A stretch of 64,000 nucleotides of DNA from DYRG01 sp041161065 (GCA_041161065.1 JBEAVE010000020.1:17447-81446), one strand, 5' to 3'; counted from the first letter of the stretch, positions 1 through 8,854 are shown. The notes: generated from the sequence alone by a model not told the origin. Numbers and translations are program-made.

Positions 1-2
1 GA

Positions 3-599
3 CAATTACTTGATTTTGCTGCAAATTTATGTCGATCGCCTCGTTCTAAAATGGAGGAAATGTCTATCAGATTGGGATTAGAAACGCAGAGCATTTGGCA
101 TAAACCTTTTGTTAAATTATCGGGTGGTCAGAAACAAAAATTATTGATAGGAATTGCGTTAGGTAGAAATAGTGAAATCTTAATTTTAGATGAGCCCGCC
201 GCTAATTTAGACCCGATTGCACGGCGGGTGTTTTTTGAATTGTTAGCAGAACGCCAAAATCAAGCAATTATGTTAATGTCAAGTCACCGTTTAGATGAGA
301 TTGCTGCATTAGTGAATCGTGTGATTGAATTAGATCGAGGAAAAGTGATTTTAGATGACAAAGTCGCTGAAAATAATTTGAGCAAAATATTGACGTGTAA
401 ATTGGTTGTTAATCGTGAAGAAAACGCTTTTATAAAAACATTAGAAAATTGGCATTTCAAAGCAGAGAATAATTATAGTTGGTTTGGTGAGATTTCATCA
501 GTTGATCGGTTAAAATTTTTAGGTGTTTTGTCACGTTATGCAGGTATTTTGAAAAGTATTCATATCGAGGAAAAAGTAGATGAAACTGTTGTGGTGTAG
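3..599 (+). CDS. nosF: NosF-like ABC transporter ATPase, 5' end cut by the window edge
   Basis: This is the C-terminal 198 residues of an ABC ATPase; the frame is open from base 3, so the start and Walker A lie outside the window. Visible motifs are the signature LSGGQKQK, Walker B ILILDEP followed by the D-loop NLDP, and an H-loop histidine in SSHRLDE. About 70 further residues follow, as in NosF. NosF is known to energise the NosDFY complex that supports copper-site (CuZ) assembly in nitrous-oxide reductase. The name rests mainly on context: nosL overlaps its last 20 bases and a NosY-type permease follows. A generic ABC-2 exporter ATPase is the alternative if the context were ignored. Confidence 0.85.
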   Translation, partial: QLLDFAANLCRSPRSKMEEMSIRLGLETQSIWHKPFVKLSGGQKQKLLIGIALGRNSEILILDEPAANLDPIARRVFFELLAERQNQAIMLMSSHRLDEIAALVNRVIELDRGKVILDDKVAENNLSKILTCKLVVNREENAFIKTLENWHFKAENNYSWFGEISSVDRLKFLGVLSRYAGILKSIHIEEKVDETVVV

Positions 600-1008
600 T
601 TTAATTATATTGTTAAGTGCGTGCTCAAAAAATCCTCAAACGGGACCTATTGAAATAAAATGGGATCGTGATGCTTGTGAGCAATGCAGAATGGCATTAA
701 GTGATCGACATTTTGCTGTGCAAATTCGTGGAGGAAAAAATGCGGATATTTTTAAGTTTGATGATTTGGGTTGTGCATTGCATTGGCTTGAAGAACAAGA
801 TTGGAAAAATGATTCAAATATTGAAATCTGGGTAAAGGATTTTCAAACCGAACAATGGTTAGATGCTCAAAAGGCTTTTTATGTGCCCAATCAAACCACG
901 CCAATGGATTACGGTTTGGGAGCAACCATGAAGAAAACTGATTTCACGCTTGGGTTTGACGCGGCGAGAAAAACCATTTTAACAAAAACCCATCACCATT
1001 CACATTAG
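580..1008 (+). CDS. nosL: NosL copper-binding lipoprotein
   Basis: This 142-residue protein has a lipoprotein signal: a short hydrophobic stretch and lipobox LSAC with Cys15 as the lipidated residue. The family's metal motif is present as DACEQCRM (Cys33, Cys36, Met38). NosL is known as an outer-membrane or periplasm-facing Cu(I) chaperone for maturation of NosZ, the N2O reductase. The C-terminus carries the His-rich tail HHHSH, which could add metal binding. The start overlaps the end of the nosF-like gene and is preceded by AGGAAA, so the two are probably translationally coupled. nosL lies here between nosF and nosY rather than after nosY. Confidence 0.9.
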   Translation: MKLLWCSLIILLSACSKNPQTGPIEIKWDRDACEQCRMALSDRHFAVQIRGGKNADIFKFDDLGCALHWLEEQDWKNDSNIEIWVKDFQTEQWLDAQKAFYVPNQTTPMDYGLGATMKKTDFTLGFDAARKTILTKTHHHSH

Positions 1009-1022
1009 GCATTACAAAATAA

Positions 1023-1850
1023 ATGAAAGATTTATGGTTATGTGCACAATTAGATATAATAGAATCTTTACGCGCTCGATGGTTCTGGGTGTATAGTTTG
1101 ATATTTGGTGGAATTGTTGCTTTATTATTAGTATTTGGTTTGACCGAGTCGAGAGTTTTTGGTTTCACGGGACTTTCAAGATTGCTCATTACTTACATTC
1201 AATTATGTATGGCAATTTTGCCTGTTTTCGTGTTAATTAGCACGGTTAGATCAGTGGCTGGCGACAGAGAAGCGGGAGTTTTTGAGTATTTGTTATCATT
1301 ACCAGTTTCTTTAAGTGGGTGGTATTGGGGACGCTTAATGGGACGGTTTTTAGCGATATTTCTCCCTGTATTTCTAGCAATGTTTCTAGCGATTGGTTGG
1401 GGCGTATTCAAAGGGTTGCAAATTCCTTGGTTTCAAGTCGGTTTCTATATAGCATTACTCGTTGTTTTAGCATGGTGCTTTTTAGGGCTAAGTATGTTGA
1501 TTTCTAGTTTTGCGCGATCAGTTGATATTGCACAAGGTTTGGCGTTTATTGTATGGTTAGTTCTCTTATTATTTCTAGATTTGATTTTATTAGGCATTAT
1601 GATTCGCCAACAATTACCCGCCGACACCGTGATTACAATTGCATTGCTTAATCCATTACAAGTGTTTCGTACAGCAGCAATGTTATTATTTGATCCGCAA
1701 TTAGTTTTATTGGGTCCTGCCGCGTATCTTATTTTGGATTATTTTGGGCAAAACGGTTATTTAATGTATGCGATTACGTATCCGCTTGTTTTAGGTACAT
1801 TATCGGCGATAATGGGGTATTGGTTATTTCGTCGCGGGGATTTGCCTTAA
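1023..1850 (+). CDS. nosY: NosY-like ABC-2 type permease
   Basis: This 275-residue integral membrane protein has about six hydrophobic segments. It shows the NosY-type signature around residues 80-105, where SVAGDREAG is followed by FEYLLSLPVS. NosY is the membrane subunit of the NosDFY transporter that acts with NosF during CuZ assembly. The gene starts 14 bases after nosL and ends 9 bases before the convergent glycosyltransferase, so it closes the nos operon. nosZ, nosR and nosD must lie to the left of the window if the cluster is complete. Confidence 0.85.
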   Translation: MKDLWLCAQLDIIESLRARWFWVYSLIFGGIVALLLVFGLTESRVFGFTGLSRLLITYIQLCMAILPVFVLISTVRSVAGDREAGVFEYLLSLPVSLSGWYWGRLMGRFLAIFLPVFLAMFLAIGWGVFKGLQIPWFQVGFYIALLVVLAWCFLGLSMLISSFARSVDIAQGLAFIVWLVLLLFLDLILLGIMIRQQLPADTVITIALLNPLQVFRTAAMLLFDPQLVLLGPAAYLILDYFGQNGYLMYAITYPLVLGTLSAIMGYWLFRRGDLP

Positions 1851-1859
1851 TTACAAAAT

Positions 1860-2729
1860 TTATTTCTTCCGCATAAGAAAACCAGATAACAAACGACGAC
1901 TTGCCAACAAACTAAAACGCAGCCATACTCCAAAAATAATGAATATTAACAATACTTTAGAGTATTGTTGAGAAAAGAATTTGCGATAATAGCGAATCAT
2001 TCCCCGATGTTTATAGAATTCGACTTTTAAAGGTTGCGAGGCACTACATTCGCCTTTTAAGTGAATCACCTTGATGTGCGGTAAAAACCAAAGCTGCCAA
2101 TGACTTAGGCGCACTCGTTTGAACCAATCCAAATCTTCGCAATGCAAAAAATACCCTTCATCTAATCCGCCAATTTGTTCTAAGGCTTCGCGCCGCACAA
2201 ACATAAAAGCTCCCGAAATTCCTTCAACTTCAATGGGTTGCGACGGCAATGGCGTTTGACTCAAATCGACGGCATATTTCGGAAGAAATCGCGTTAAACC
2301 AAACCCTTGCACAAAGGCTCTGAGCGGCACAGGATCGGCTCGACGGCTGCTTTGCTGGGGCGTATCGTCGGGATCACACACCAACACCCCACACATTCCC
2401 GCGCGCGGCGTGTGCGCCATAAAAACCCTACATTGTTGCAGTGTGTCGTTTTTTATAAAGCAATCAGGGTTTAAAATAAGCACGAAATCGCCGACGGTTT
2501 GCGGTAAAACTGAATTCACAGCTTTTGCAAACCCTTGATTTTGCATGGATTTTACAATTTTCAAGCGCGTTTCTTTCGCAAAAGCCGTTTGTAAGTGCGC
2601 AATACTTTGATCGCTCGACGCATTATCAACGACAAATATTTCTACGGGCACATTTGAAAGCAACGCATTTGTAATGCAATTGCTCAACGCCGCACCCCCG
2701 TTGTAATTAACCACGATAATTGAAATCAT
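1860..2729 (-). CDS. Family 2 glycosyltransferase (rhamnosyltransferase-like)
   Basis: A GT-A fold glycosyltransferase of 289 residues. The N-terminal nucleotide-sugar signature ISIIVVNYNGG is followed by VVDNASSD, and LNPDC (a DxD-equivalent region) lies near residue 90. The C-terminal third carries the conserved ED-type motif in LHCEDLDW. A basic, hydrophobic tail suggests membrane association at the cytoplasmic face. Such enzymes add rhamnose or other sugars to O-antigen or exopolysaccharide. The ATG at 2729 is chosen over an upstream TTG at 2750, because the extra seven residues precede the beta-strand that normally starts the family. The 5' end is divergent from the gene at 2744 and nearly abuts it. 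The sugar donor cannot be told from sequence. Confidence 0.8.
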   Translation of the reverse strand: MISIIVVNYNGGAALSNCITNALLSNVPVEIFVVDNASSDQSIAHLQTAFAKETRLKIVKSMQNQGFAKAVNSVLPQTVGDFVLILNPDCFIKNDTLQQCRVFMAHTPRAGMCGVLVCDPDDTPQQSSRRADPVPLRAFVQGFGLTRFLPKYAVDLSQTPLPSQPIEVEGISGAFMFVRREALEQIGGLDEGYFLHCEDLDWFKRVRLSHWQLWFLPHIKVIHLKGECSASQPLKVEFYKHRGMIRYYRKFFSQQYSKVLLIFIIFGVWLRFSLLASRRLLSGFLMRKK

Positions 2730-2743
2730 AAAAGGAGAATCAA

Positions 2744-3160
2744 ATGGCAAATAAAATACTGTACGAAACCAAAAATGTGCAGATGTATATTGATGAAAGC
2801 GTACCTTGTTTGGTCAATGTTTGGAGTGGTTTTGTTCCGAGCAAACATTTTCGTGATGCAATCCTAAAATTAGTGGAATTGCTCAAAGAACATCGCCCCC
2901 ATTATCCTAAGTTACATTTATTAGCAGATACGCGAACTTTAGGTGTAGTTTCTCGTGACGATGTGCAATGGGTTTCCGATAAAATCAATCCCTTATATTT
3001 GGAAGCAGGCGCACAATTTGAAGCATTTGTTCTTTCAGAAGATGCCTTTGGACAAATGGCAGTCAAACGCTATGTTTCAAATACCACCGAAAAGGACGCT
3101 TTTACCGTCCAAATGTTCACCACGCTTGAAGATGCAAAAGCATGGTTAATATCCGTTTAA
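2744..3160 (+). CDS. Hypothetical protein resembling the STAS/SpoIIAA-like fold
   Basis: This 138-residue soluble protein has no signal peptide. The alternation of predicted strands and helices, with HLLADTRTLG near residue 64 and a C-terminal helix (EDAKAWL), resembles small STAS/SEC14-like proteins of unknown function. A strong AGGAG at 2733-2737 fixes the ATG. A redoxin gene follows 28 bases later on the same strand, so they probably form a two-gene operon. No catalytic residues are recognised. Function unknown; the fold assignment is tentative. Confidence 0.6.
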   Translation: MANKILYETKNVQMYIDESVPCLVNVWSGFVPSKHFRDAILKLVELLKEHRPHYPKLHLLADTRTLGVVSRDDVQWVSDKINPLYLEAGAQFEAFVLSEDAFGQMAVKRYVSNTTEKDAFTVQMFTTLEDAKAWLISV

Positions 3161-3188
3161 TTCACATTCAATTAGAGGAAATATTCAA

Positions 3189-3749
3189 ATGGCAGCAACC
3201 CCTTCAACAATGCTACCTTTAGGTACACTTGCACCCAATTTTAATTTATTAGATACCGTTAGCGGAGAAATGCGTTCTTTACAACAATTAAAATCCCCAA
3301 CAGGCACAATTATTATGTTCATTTGTAATCATTGTCCTTATGTGAAACATATTTTGCCAACTTTAGTGGATTTGGTCAATGAATATAAACAACGAGGGAT
3401 TTCAACGATTGCAATTAATTCCAATGATGTTGCAAATTATCCCGATGATTCTCCTGAAAAAATGACGACATTAGCCGCAGAATGGGGAAATCCCTTTCCT
3501 TATTTGTACGATGAAACGCAAAACGTTGCAAAAGCCTATCAAGCGGCGTGCACGCCTGATTTCTATGTTTTCGATGGGAATTTGAAATGCGTTTATCGAG
3601 GACGTTTTGATCATTCAACACCTAAAAATAATCAACCCGTTAATGGTGCAGATTTGAGAAACGCTTTAGATCATTTGCTCACCGATCAAAGCATTTTAGA
3701 AACCCAACTTCCAAGCATTGGTTGTAATATTAAATGGAAAGAAACTTAA
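3189..3749 (+). CDS. Thioredoxin-fold redoxin (AhpC/TSA-like)
   Basis: This 186-residue thioredoxin-fold protein belongs to the thioredoxin-family/redoxin group. The N-terminal LAPNFNL is typical of peroxiredoxin-like domains. The redox site is CNHCPYVK near residue 47, a CxxC rather than the single peroxidatic Cys of AhpC. A third Cys occurs in AACTPDFYVFD, where the cis-Pro loop lies, and a fourth in the conserved tail GCNIKW. There is no signal peptide, so a cytoplasmic disulfide or peroxide role is likely. Preceded by GAGGAAA and in line with the gene at 2744. The physiological substrate is unknown. Confidence 0.8.
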   Translation: MAATPSTMLPLGTLAPNFNLLDTVSGEMRSLQQLKSPTGTIIMFICNHCPYVKHILPTLVDLVNEYKQRGISTIAINSNDVANYPDDSPEKMTTLAAEWGNPFPYLYDETQNVAKAYQAACTPDFYVFDGNLKCVYRGRFDHSTPKNNQPVNGADLRNALDHLLTDQSILETQLPSIGCNIKWKET

Positions 3750-3765
3750 CAGCATAATTTAATCT

Positions 3766-3821
3766 TAGTAGTGATCAACAAGAGACGTTAATAAATTGTA
3801 TTTTCCGATTTGATCACTACC
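3766..3821. repeat. Short MITE-like inverted-repeat element, copy 1
   Basis: The arms GTAGTGATCAA (3768-3778) and TTGATCACTAC (3810-3820) are exact reverse complements with 31 bases between them. The right arm extends to CC at 3821, giving the full GGTAGTGATCAAA end seen in copies at 6730 and 24195 and in the IS1-like element at 63777. It sits between convergent genes, where its hairpin could also help end transcription, although no clear T-run follows. Confidence 0.6.
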
Positions 3822-3829
3822 ATTAAACC

Positions 3830-5647
3830 TTAAAGTTTTTGAGCGTGATACAAACGAGTATAAACTCCGTTTTGTGCTAACAATGTTTGATGAGAGCCAA
3901 TTTCTGCAATGCGCCCCTTTTCTAATACAATAATTCGGTCGGCTTTTTCGATAGTCGACAAACGATGAGCAATCATTAAAGTTGTTCGATTTTTCCTCAA
4001 ATTTTCCAATGCCATTTGCACTTGTTGTTCGGCGTGACTATCTAATGCAGAAGTGGCTTCATCAAAAATCAAAATCGGGGCATTTTTTAATAACGCCCGT
4101 GCAATCGCTAAACGTTGGCGTTGTCCTCCCGATAATTTAACCCCACGTTCTCCAATCATGGTTTCTAAACCGTCGGGCATTTGTTTAATAAATTCCATTG
4201 CAAAAGCAGACTCTGCCGCGTTCTCAATTTCTTTTCGTGACGCATGGCTCATTGAACCGTATGCAATATTGGCTGCAATGGTATCGTTGAATAAAATAAT
4301 TTCTTGGCTAACTAATGCTAAATGATCGCGCAAGGTTTTTAATGAAATATCATTTATATCTATGTTATCTAAGAAGATTTTATTTTTTTCGACGGGATAA
4401 AAATACGCTAACAAATGAGTTAAAGTGGTTTTTCCACTGCCCGAAATACCCACCAAACCAATGGTTTCGCCTGCATTGATTTTTAGAGAAATATTTGAAA
4501 GAACTGGCTTATCCTGATAATAACCAAAACTTAAATTACGAAACTCGATATTTCCAATGATTTTTTGATGTTCAATGAAAGCGTGTTCTTTTTCAGGAAT
4601 TTCGTCAATTAATTCAAAAACAGTTTGCGCGGCAGCTAAACCTTGTTGCACTTGTTCATTGACTTTGGTTAAACGTTTAATGGGTGAAAATAACATACCC
4701 ATTGCCGCAAATAATGAAATAAAACTTCCTACCGAAACTTGATCATGATTTGCTTGTGACGTTGCAATGTAAATAATTAACGCTAATACTAATGCAATTA
4801 AGATTTCTGCAGCAAACATACTCAAATGCGAAATCGTTTTTAATCGAACTTCCCAAAAACGCACCCCGTTGCTCGCTTTTTTGAAACGATTATTTTCGTA
4901 ATCTTGACCGCCAAAAATCTTCACTAATTTATGTCCACTAATGGCTTCTTCTAATATGCGGGTCATTTGTCCCATGTTTTCTTGTTGTAATAGATTTCCT
5001 CGCCGCAGTTTCTTTCCGCTATATTTGACGACTAATATGATGAACGGAACGATGCTAAATAAAATCAACGACAATTGCCAATTCAAATAAAACATCCACG
5101 CCAACAAACCCACGACGGCTAAAGAATCGCGTACAATGACGATAATGGCTTCGGTGGTGGACAACATGACGCGGTTGGCATCGTAAGTGACTTTGGAGAG
5201 CAGCGCGCCCGCCGATGCGCTGTCGAAACGGGCGGTCGGCAAGGTCAATAATCGCGCAAACATCTCGCGGCGCAAATCAAACACCACCCGCGTCGCCACC
5301 CATGTCAAACCCACTTGGCTCGCAAACGTGCTCAATCCGCGAATCGTCGCCAAAACAATCAACCACAACGGTAAATATTTAATGATTTCAGGGTCTTTCG
5401 CGACAAACCCCTCGTCTAATAAAGGCTTTAATAACGCAGGGATTAACGGTTCGGTCGCCGCACTGACCATCATTGCAACAATCACCCACCCAAATCTCAC
5501 CCGATAAGGCTTCACATAATTTAATAATCGACGATATAAATTCAAAACACCCAACCCACTTGATTTTAAGAACAAAGAAAGGTTTAATTCTAACAGAGGA
5601 CGCGCGAAAACACCCGTCATCACGGGCAACGTTAATTGGTAGTGCAT
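3830..5647 (-). CDS. msbA: MsbA-type lipid A ABC exporter
   Basis: A 605-residue half-transporter with six membrane segments (about residues 40-340) fused to an ATPase domain. It has Walker A GISGSGKT, Q-loop VSQE, signature LSGGQRQR, Walker B ILIFDEATSALD and H-loop MIAHRLS. This is the usual MsbA layout and sequence. MsbA flips lipid A-core across the inner membrane and is normally essential. The first ~30 residues are longer than usual and the ATG at 5647 lacks a clear Shine-Dalgarno, so a later start (for example at 5620) is possible. A TATAAT-like box lies just upstream on the minus strand. The 5' third of the gene is visibly richer in GC than the rest. Confidence 0.9.
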   Translation of the reverse strand: MHYQLTLPVMTGVFARPLLELNLSLFLKSSGLGVLNLYRRLLNYVKPYRVRFGWVIVAMMVSAATEPLIPALLKPLLDEGFVAKDPEIIKYLPLWLIVLATIRGLSTFASQVGLTWVATRVVFDLRREMFARLLTLPTARFDSASAGALLSKVTYDANRVMLSTTEAIIVIVRDSLAVVGLLAWMFYLNWQLSLILFSIVPFIILVVKYSGKKLRRGNLLQQENMGQMTRILEEAISGHKLVKIFGGQDYENNRFKKASNGVRFWEVRLKTISHLSMFAAEILIALVLALIIYIATSQANHDQVSVGSFISLFAAMGMLFSPIKRLTKVNEQVQQGLAAAQTVFELIDEIPEKEHAFIEHQKIIGNIEFRNLSFGYYQDKPVLSNISLKINAGETIGLVGISGSGKTTLTHLLAYFYPVEKNKIFLDNIDINDISLKTLRDHLALVSQEIILFNDTIAANIAYGSMSHASRKEIENAAESAFAMEFIKQMPDGLETMIGERGVKLSGGQRQRLAIARALLKNAPILIFDEATSALDSHAEQQVQMALENLRKNRTTLMIAHRLSTIEKADRIIVLEKGRIAEIGSHQTLLAQNGVYTRLYHAQKL

Positions 5648-5842
5648 AATTTAAGAGGATATATTATAATGTGATTTTAAGAAAAAATAGAGGAAAATAG
5701 AGAAAGGGATAGCGGTACATTTTTTGAGTGATAATCTTTATATTTCAATGATTTAAAACAGGATTTCACTGTGCATCACTACCTTTAAAGGTGTTTATTT
5801 TCTTTGGTCTGATTCATTAAATTTAGAATAGGGAAGTTTCAA

Positions 5843-6727
5843 ATGGAACGGAAAGGAATTATTTTAGCGGGAGGAGCTGGAACGCGATTACATCCCGCTA
5901 CACAAGTGGTTTCAAAACAGTTGTTGCCTGTCTACGATAAACCGATGATTTATTATCCGCTTACGACGTTAATGTTGGCGGGAATTAGAAACATTTTAAT
6001 TATTTCAACACCCCAAGATACACCTCGTTTTAAAGAATTATTACAAGATGGTTCTCAATGGGGGATTTCAATTCAATATGAAATTCAACCGTCACCCGAT
6101 GGTTTAGCGCAAGCCTTTATTATTGGAGAATCTTTTATTGGTCAAGATAATTGCACGTTGATTTTAGGCGATAATATCTTCTATGGTCATGAGTTTCAAA
6201 AACAGTTGAAAAATGCTTCAAATTGTCGAGAAGGTTCAACGGTTTTTGCCTATAAAGTTAGCGATCCAGAACGTTATGGCGTAGTTGAATTTGAGAAAGG
6301 TTCAAAAAAGGTTTTAAGTTTAGAGGAAAAACCAAAGCAACCTAAGTCATCTTATGCGGTAACGGGTTTGTATTTTTATGATAATAAAGTGGTAGAAATT
6401 GCCAAAGCATTGAAACCTTCTGCGCGTGGAGAATTAGAAATCACCGATCTAAACAAAATTTATTTGAACAATGGGGATTTGAAAGTTGAAATTATGGGTC
6501 GAGGAATGGCGTGGTTAGATACGGGCACGCACGATTCACTTTTAGAAGCCGCAGGTTACATTGCAACCATAGAGAAACGTCAAGGATTAAAGATTGCGTG
6601 TCCAGAGGAAATTGCGTGGCGACAAGGTTATATTTCAACTGAACAATTGCTCGAATTAGCCTCCCCTTTAAAGAAAAGCGGTTATGGTCAATATTTAGAG
6701 CAACTTGTTACCATCGATGTACGTTAA
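5843..6727 (+). CDS. rmlA: Glucose-1-phosphate thymidylyltransferase
   Basis: This 294-residue nucleotidyltransferase opens with GIILAGGAGTRLHP and continues with KQLLPVYDKPMIYYPL, the RmlA/RfbA signature. GDNIFYG and LDTGTHDSL are also present. It makes dTDP-glucose from glucose-1-phosphate and dTTP, the first step to dTDP-rhamnose for surface polysaccharide. Length matches the family (about 290). The rest of the rml set (rmlB, C, D) is not adjacent, so rmlA stands alone here, although the glycosyltransferase at 1860-2729 is a plausible downstream user. A GGGAAG lies upstream of the ATG. Confidence 0.92.
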   Translation: MERKGIILAGGAGTRLHPATQVVSKQLLPVYDKPMIYYPLTTLMLAGIRNILIISTPQDTPRFKELLQDGSQWGISIQYEIQPSPDGLAQAFIIGESFIGQDNCTLILGDNIFYGHEFQKQLKNASNCREGSTVFAYKVSDPERYGVVEFEKGSKKVLSLEEKPKQPKSSYAVTGLYFYDNKVVEIAKALKPSARGELEITDLNKIYLNNGDLKVEIMGRGMAWLDTGTHDSLLEAAGYIATIEKRQGLKIACPEEIAWRQGYISTEQLLELASPLKKSGYGQYLEQLVTIDVR

Positions 6728-6729
6728 AT

Positions 6730-6775
6730 GGTAGTGATCAAAAGCAAGAGATTTAACTAACATCTCAATCATAGA
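6730..6775. repeat. MITE-like element, copy 2, right end decayed
   Basis: GGTAGTGATCAAAA at 6730-6743 begins two bases after the rmlA stop codon. The following GCAAGAGATTTAACT and ACATCTCAA match, in reverse orientation, the interior of the 24195 copy (TTGAGATG then TTAAATCT). The right terminal repeat is reduced to ATCATAGAGG, so this is a degraded, internally short relative of the 93-bp element. The exact right boundary is uncertain. Confidence 0.5.
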
Positions 6776-6911
6776 GGGCGATTGTGCGTCGAAACAGATG
6801 GCTTGGAAAAATAATCTTTGCGAATTTTAATAATAACCATAAATAAAGTTTTTCACAGGATTTTAGATGCGGTAAAATAAGAAGTTACTAATTTACTAAA
6901 GAGGCAAAAAT

Positions 6912-8342
6912 ATGCCGTTAAAACGGACAAAGATTGTCGCAACCTTGGGACCGGCAACCGACGATCCTAAAATGTTGGACGCGATGATTCGGGCGGGTTT
7001 AGATGTGGTGCGGCTGAATTTTTCACACGGGAGTTTTGAGGAGCATTGTCGGCGCGCTGAATTGGTGCGTGAACAGGCGCGGTTGAATGGGCGGCAAATC
7101 GGAATTATCGTGGATTTACAAGGACCTAAAATCCGAACCGGACGCTTTTTAACCGGCAAAATTACCTTAACCGATGGCGATTTGTTCACCATTGATCCGT
7201 CGTATCCGTTGTTGGAAGGCACGCAAACGATGGTCGGCACAACCTATCAAACCCTGCCGCAAGATGTGAAAGCCGATGATATTTTATTATTAGATGATGG
7301 GCGTATCGTCTTGAAAGTCTTAGAAATTCAAAACACCCAAGTGCAATGTAAAGTCGTGAACGGCGGCGTGTTGTCGAACAATAAAGGGATTAATCGAAAG
7401 GGGGGAGGATTGTCGGCGGCGGCACTAACCGATAAAGATCGGGAAGATATTTTGTCGGCGGCAGAAATTTCCGCAGATTATGTGGCGGTATCGTTTCCGC
7501 GCGCCGCGACCGATATTGAGGAAGCCCGTGATTTATTGCGCAAAGCGGGTGGAAAAGGCGGCATTATCGCCAAAATCGAGCGCGCCGAAGCCATGTTAGT
7601 GTTAGATGAGATTATCGCGGCTTCTGATGCGGTGATGATCGCGCGGGGGGATTTGGGGGTCGAAATTGGCGATGAAGCGTTGCCGCCCGCCCAAAAAAAT
7701 ATCATTCAACGGGCTTGTCGTTTGAAACGTCCGGTCATCACCGCGACCCAAATGATGGAATCGATGATCGAAAATCCCATTCCCACGCGCGCGGAAGTGT
7801 TTGATGTGGCGAATGCGGTGCTTGACGGCACGGACGCGGTGATGTTGTCCGCCGAAACCGCCACCGGAAAATATCCCGACAAAGCGATCGAATCGATGGC
7901 GCGCATCTGCATCGGCGCAGAACAGCAAATCTCCTCACAAGCGATTATCAACGGATTGGCGACGGACTTTTTGCACATCGATGAGGCGATTGCGATGTCG
8001 ACAATGTACGCGGCGAACCATTTGCACGTCAAAGCGATTGCGGCATTGACCGAATCGGGATCGACCCCGTTGTGGATGTCGCGCAGTCGGTCGGGCATTC
8101 CGATTTACGCGCTGAGCCGAAATATCGAAACCCGCCGCAAAATTACCTTGTATCGAGGGGTTTATCCCGTCAGTTTTGACGTGTTGCGCAGCGTCACGCA
8201 GCAAGAAGCCGATCAGCAAATCTTCGAAGAACTCAAACGTCAAGGCGCGGTCAAACTCGGCGACTTAATCATCATCACGCGCGGCGACATCGCAGGACAA
8301 GGCGGCGGCACAAACTCCATGCGCATCGTCAAAGTCACCTAA
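6912..8342 (+). CDS. pyk: Pyruvate kinase
   Basis: A 476-residue pyruvate kinase converting phosphoenolpyruvate and ADP to pyruvate and ATP. The N-terminal RTKIVATLGPA, the substrate region LDLQGPKIRTG-like VDLQGPKIRTG, the catalytic lysine in IAKIERAEA, and the metal-binding MIARGDLGVE are all present. ATQMMESM and MLSAETA follow. The length equals type II bacterial enzymes. AGAGG precedes the ATG at good distance. The gene is clearly more GC-rich than its neighbours, as are hslU and the degP-type gene in this window. It is monocistronic, with no clear terminator downstream. Confidence 0.95.
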   Translation: MPLKRTKIVATLGPATDDPKMLDAMIRAGLDVVRLNFSHGSFEEHCRRAELVREQARLNGRQIGIIVDLQGPKIRTGRFLTGKITLTDGDLFTIDPSYPLLEGTQTMVGTTYQTLPQDVKADDILLLDDGRIVLKVLEIQNTQVQCKVVNGGVLSNNKGINRKGGGLSAAALTDKDREDILSAAEISADYVAVSFPRAATDIEEARDLLRKAGGKGGIIAKIERAEAMLVLDEIIAASDAVMIARGDLGVEIGDEALPPAQKNIIQRACRLKRPVITATQMMESMIENPIPTRAEVFDVANAVLDGTDAVMLSAETATGKYPDKAIESMARICIGAEQQISSQAIINGLATDFLHIDEAIAMSTMYAANHLHVKAIAALTESGSTPLWMSRSRSGIPIYALSRNIETRRKITLYRGVYPVSFDVLRSVTQQEADQQIFEELKRQGAVKLGDLIIITRGDIAGQGGGTNSMRIVKVT

Positions 8343-8473
8343 AAACAAACGGTTATGCTGCGCTTCACCCGTTTATAGGGATCGCGCTGTAATGTTTCCA
8401 ATAACGTTTAGTTATGCGAATATGGCTAGAAATCCCTAACCATATTTGTGTGGTGAATGGAAGTTTAAAGCGG

Positions 8474-8854
8474 TTAAAAGCGTCCAAATCCCCACGAAAA
8501 AGACCGTTTAAATGCTTCGTTTCCTCCGATTCTTACGCCGAAAAACATGGTTTCTGCCATTTTTGTTGAATGAAGCAATTTTGCAACATCAATCATCAAT
8601 TCCGCATCAGCAATTAACCTTTCTACCTCTTCATGAGGATAACCCGCCCAATATTTCAAATCATGGAGAAAACATGCGGGATAAATGTCCACGCCTTTCC
8701 ATTCATTAAACCAATAGGTACAACCATCGCTTTTGAACGGTCGCGGCGGCGGGTCTTGTTCTATTTTTTTCCATAATGCGGGTAAATTAAAATATGCGCA
8801 AATATCTTTTAATTTTTCGAGAGAAACTTCTTCATTTATTTTAGGTAATTCCAT
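8474..8854 (-). CDS. Small protein with phospholipase A2-like HD-x-Y arrangement
   Basis: This 126-residue protein has no signal peptide. Its core has DGCTYWF, then ACFLHDLKYWAG (Cys and the His-Asp pair), then a second Asp in ADAELMIDV. That arrangement recalls the calcium-binding and catalytic His-Asp segments of bacterial and phage PLA2-like proteins. The C-terminal FGVRIGGNEAF and SFSWGFGRF are Gly-rich and look like a conserved end. It overlaps the upstream small membrane protein by 14 bases, so they are probably coupled. Similar two-gene sets occur in phage lysis or injection regions, but no other phage genes are adjacent. Enzymatic activity is inference only. Confidence 0.55.
   Translation of the reverse strand: MELPKINEEVSLEKLKDICAYFNLPALWKKIEQDPPPRPFKSDGCTYWFNEWKGVDIYPACFLHDLKYWAGYPHEEVERLIADAELMIDVAKLLHSTKMAETMFFGVRIGGNEAFKRSFSWGFGRF

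Noticed and set aside
2730..2750. TTG start for the glycosyltransferase at 2750
   Set aside because: It would overlap the neighbouring divergent gene and its ribosome site, and adds residues before the first beta strand.
8343..8473. Possible pyk terminator (AAACGG/CCGTTT)
   Set aside because: The stem is short, the loop long and there is no T-run.
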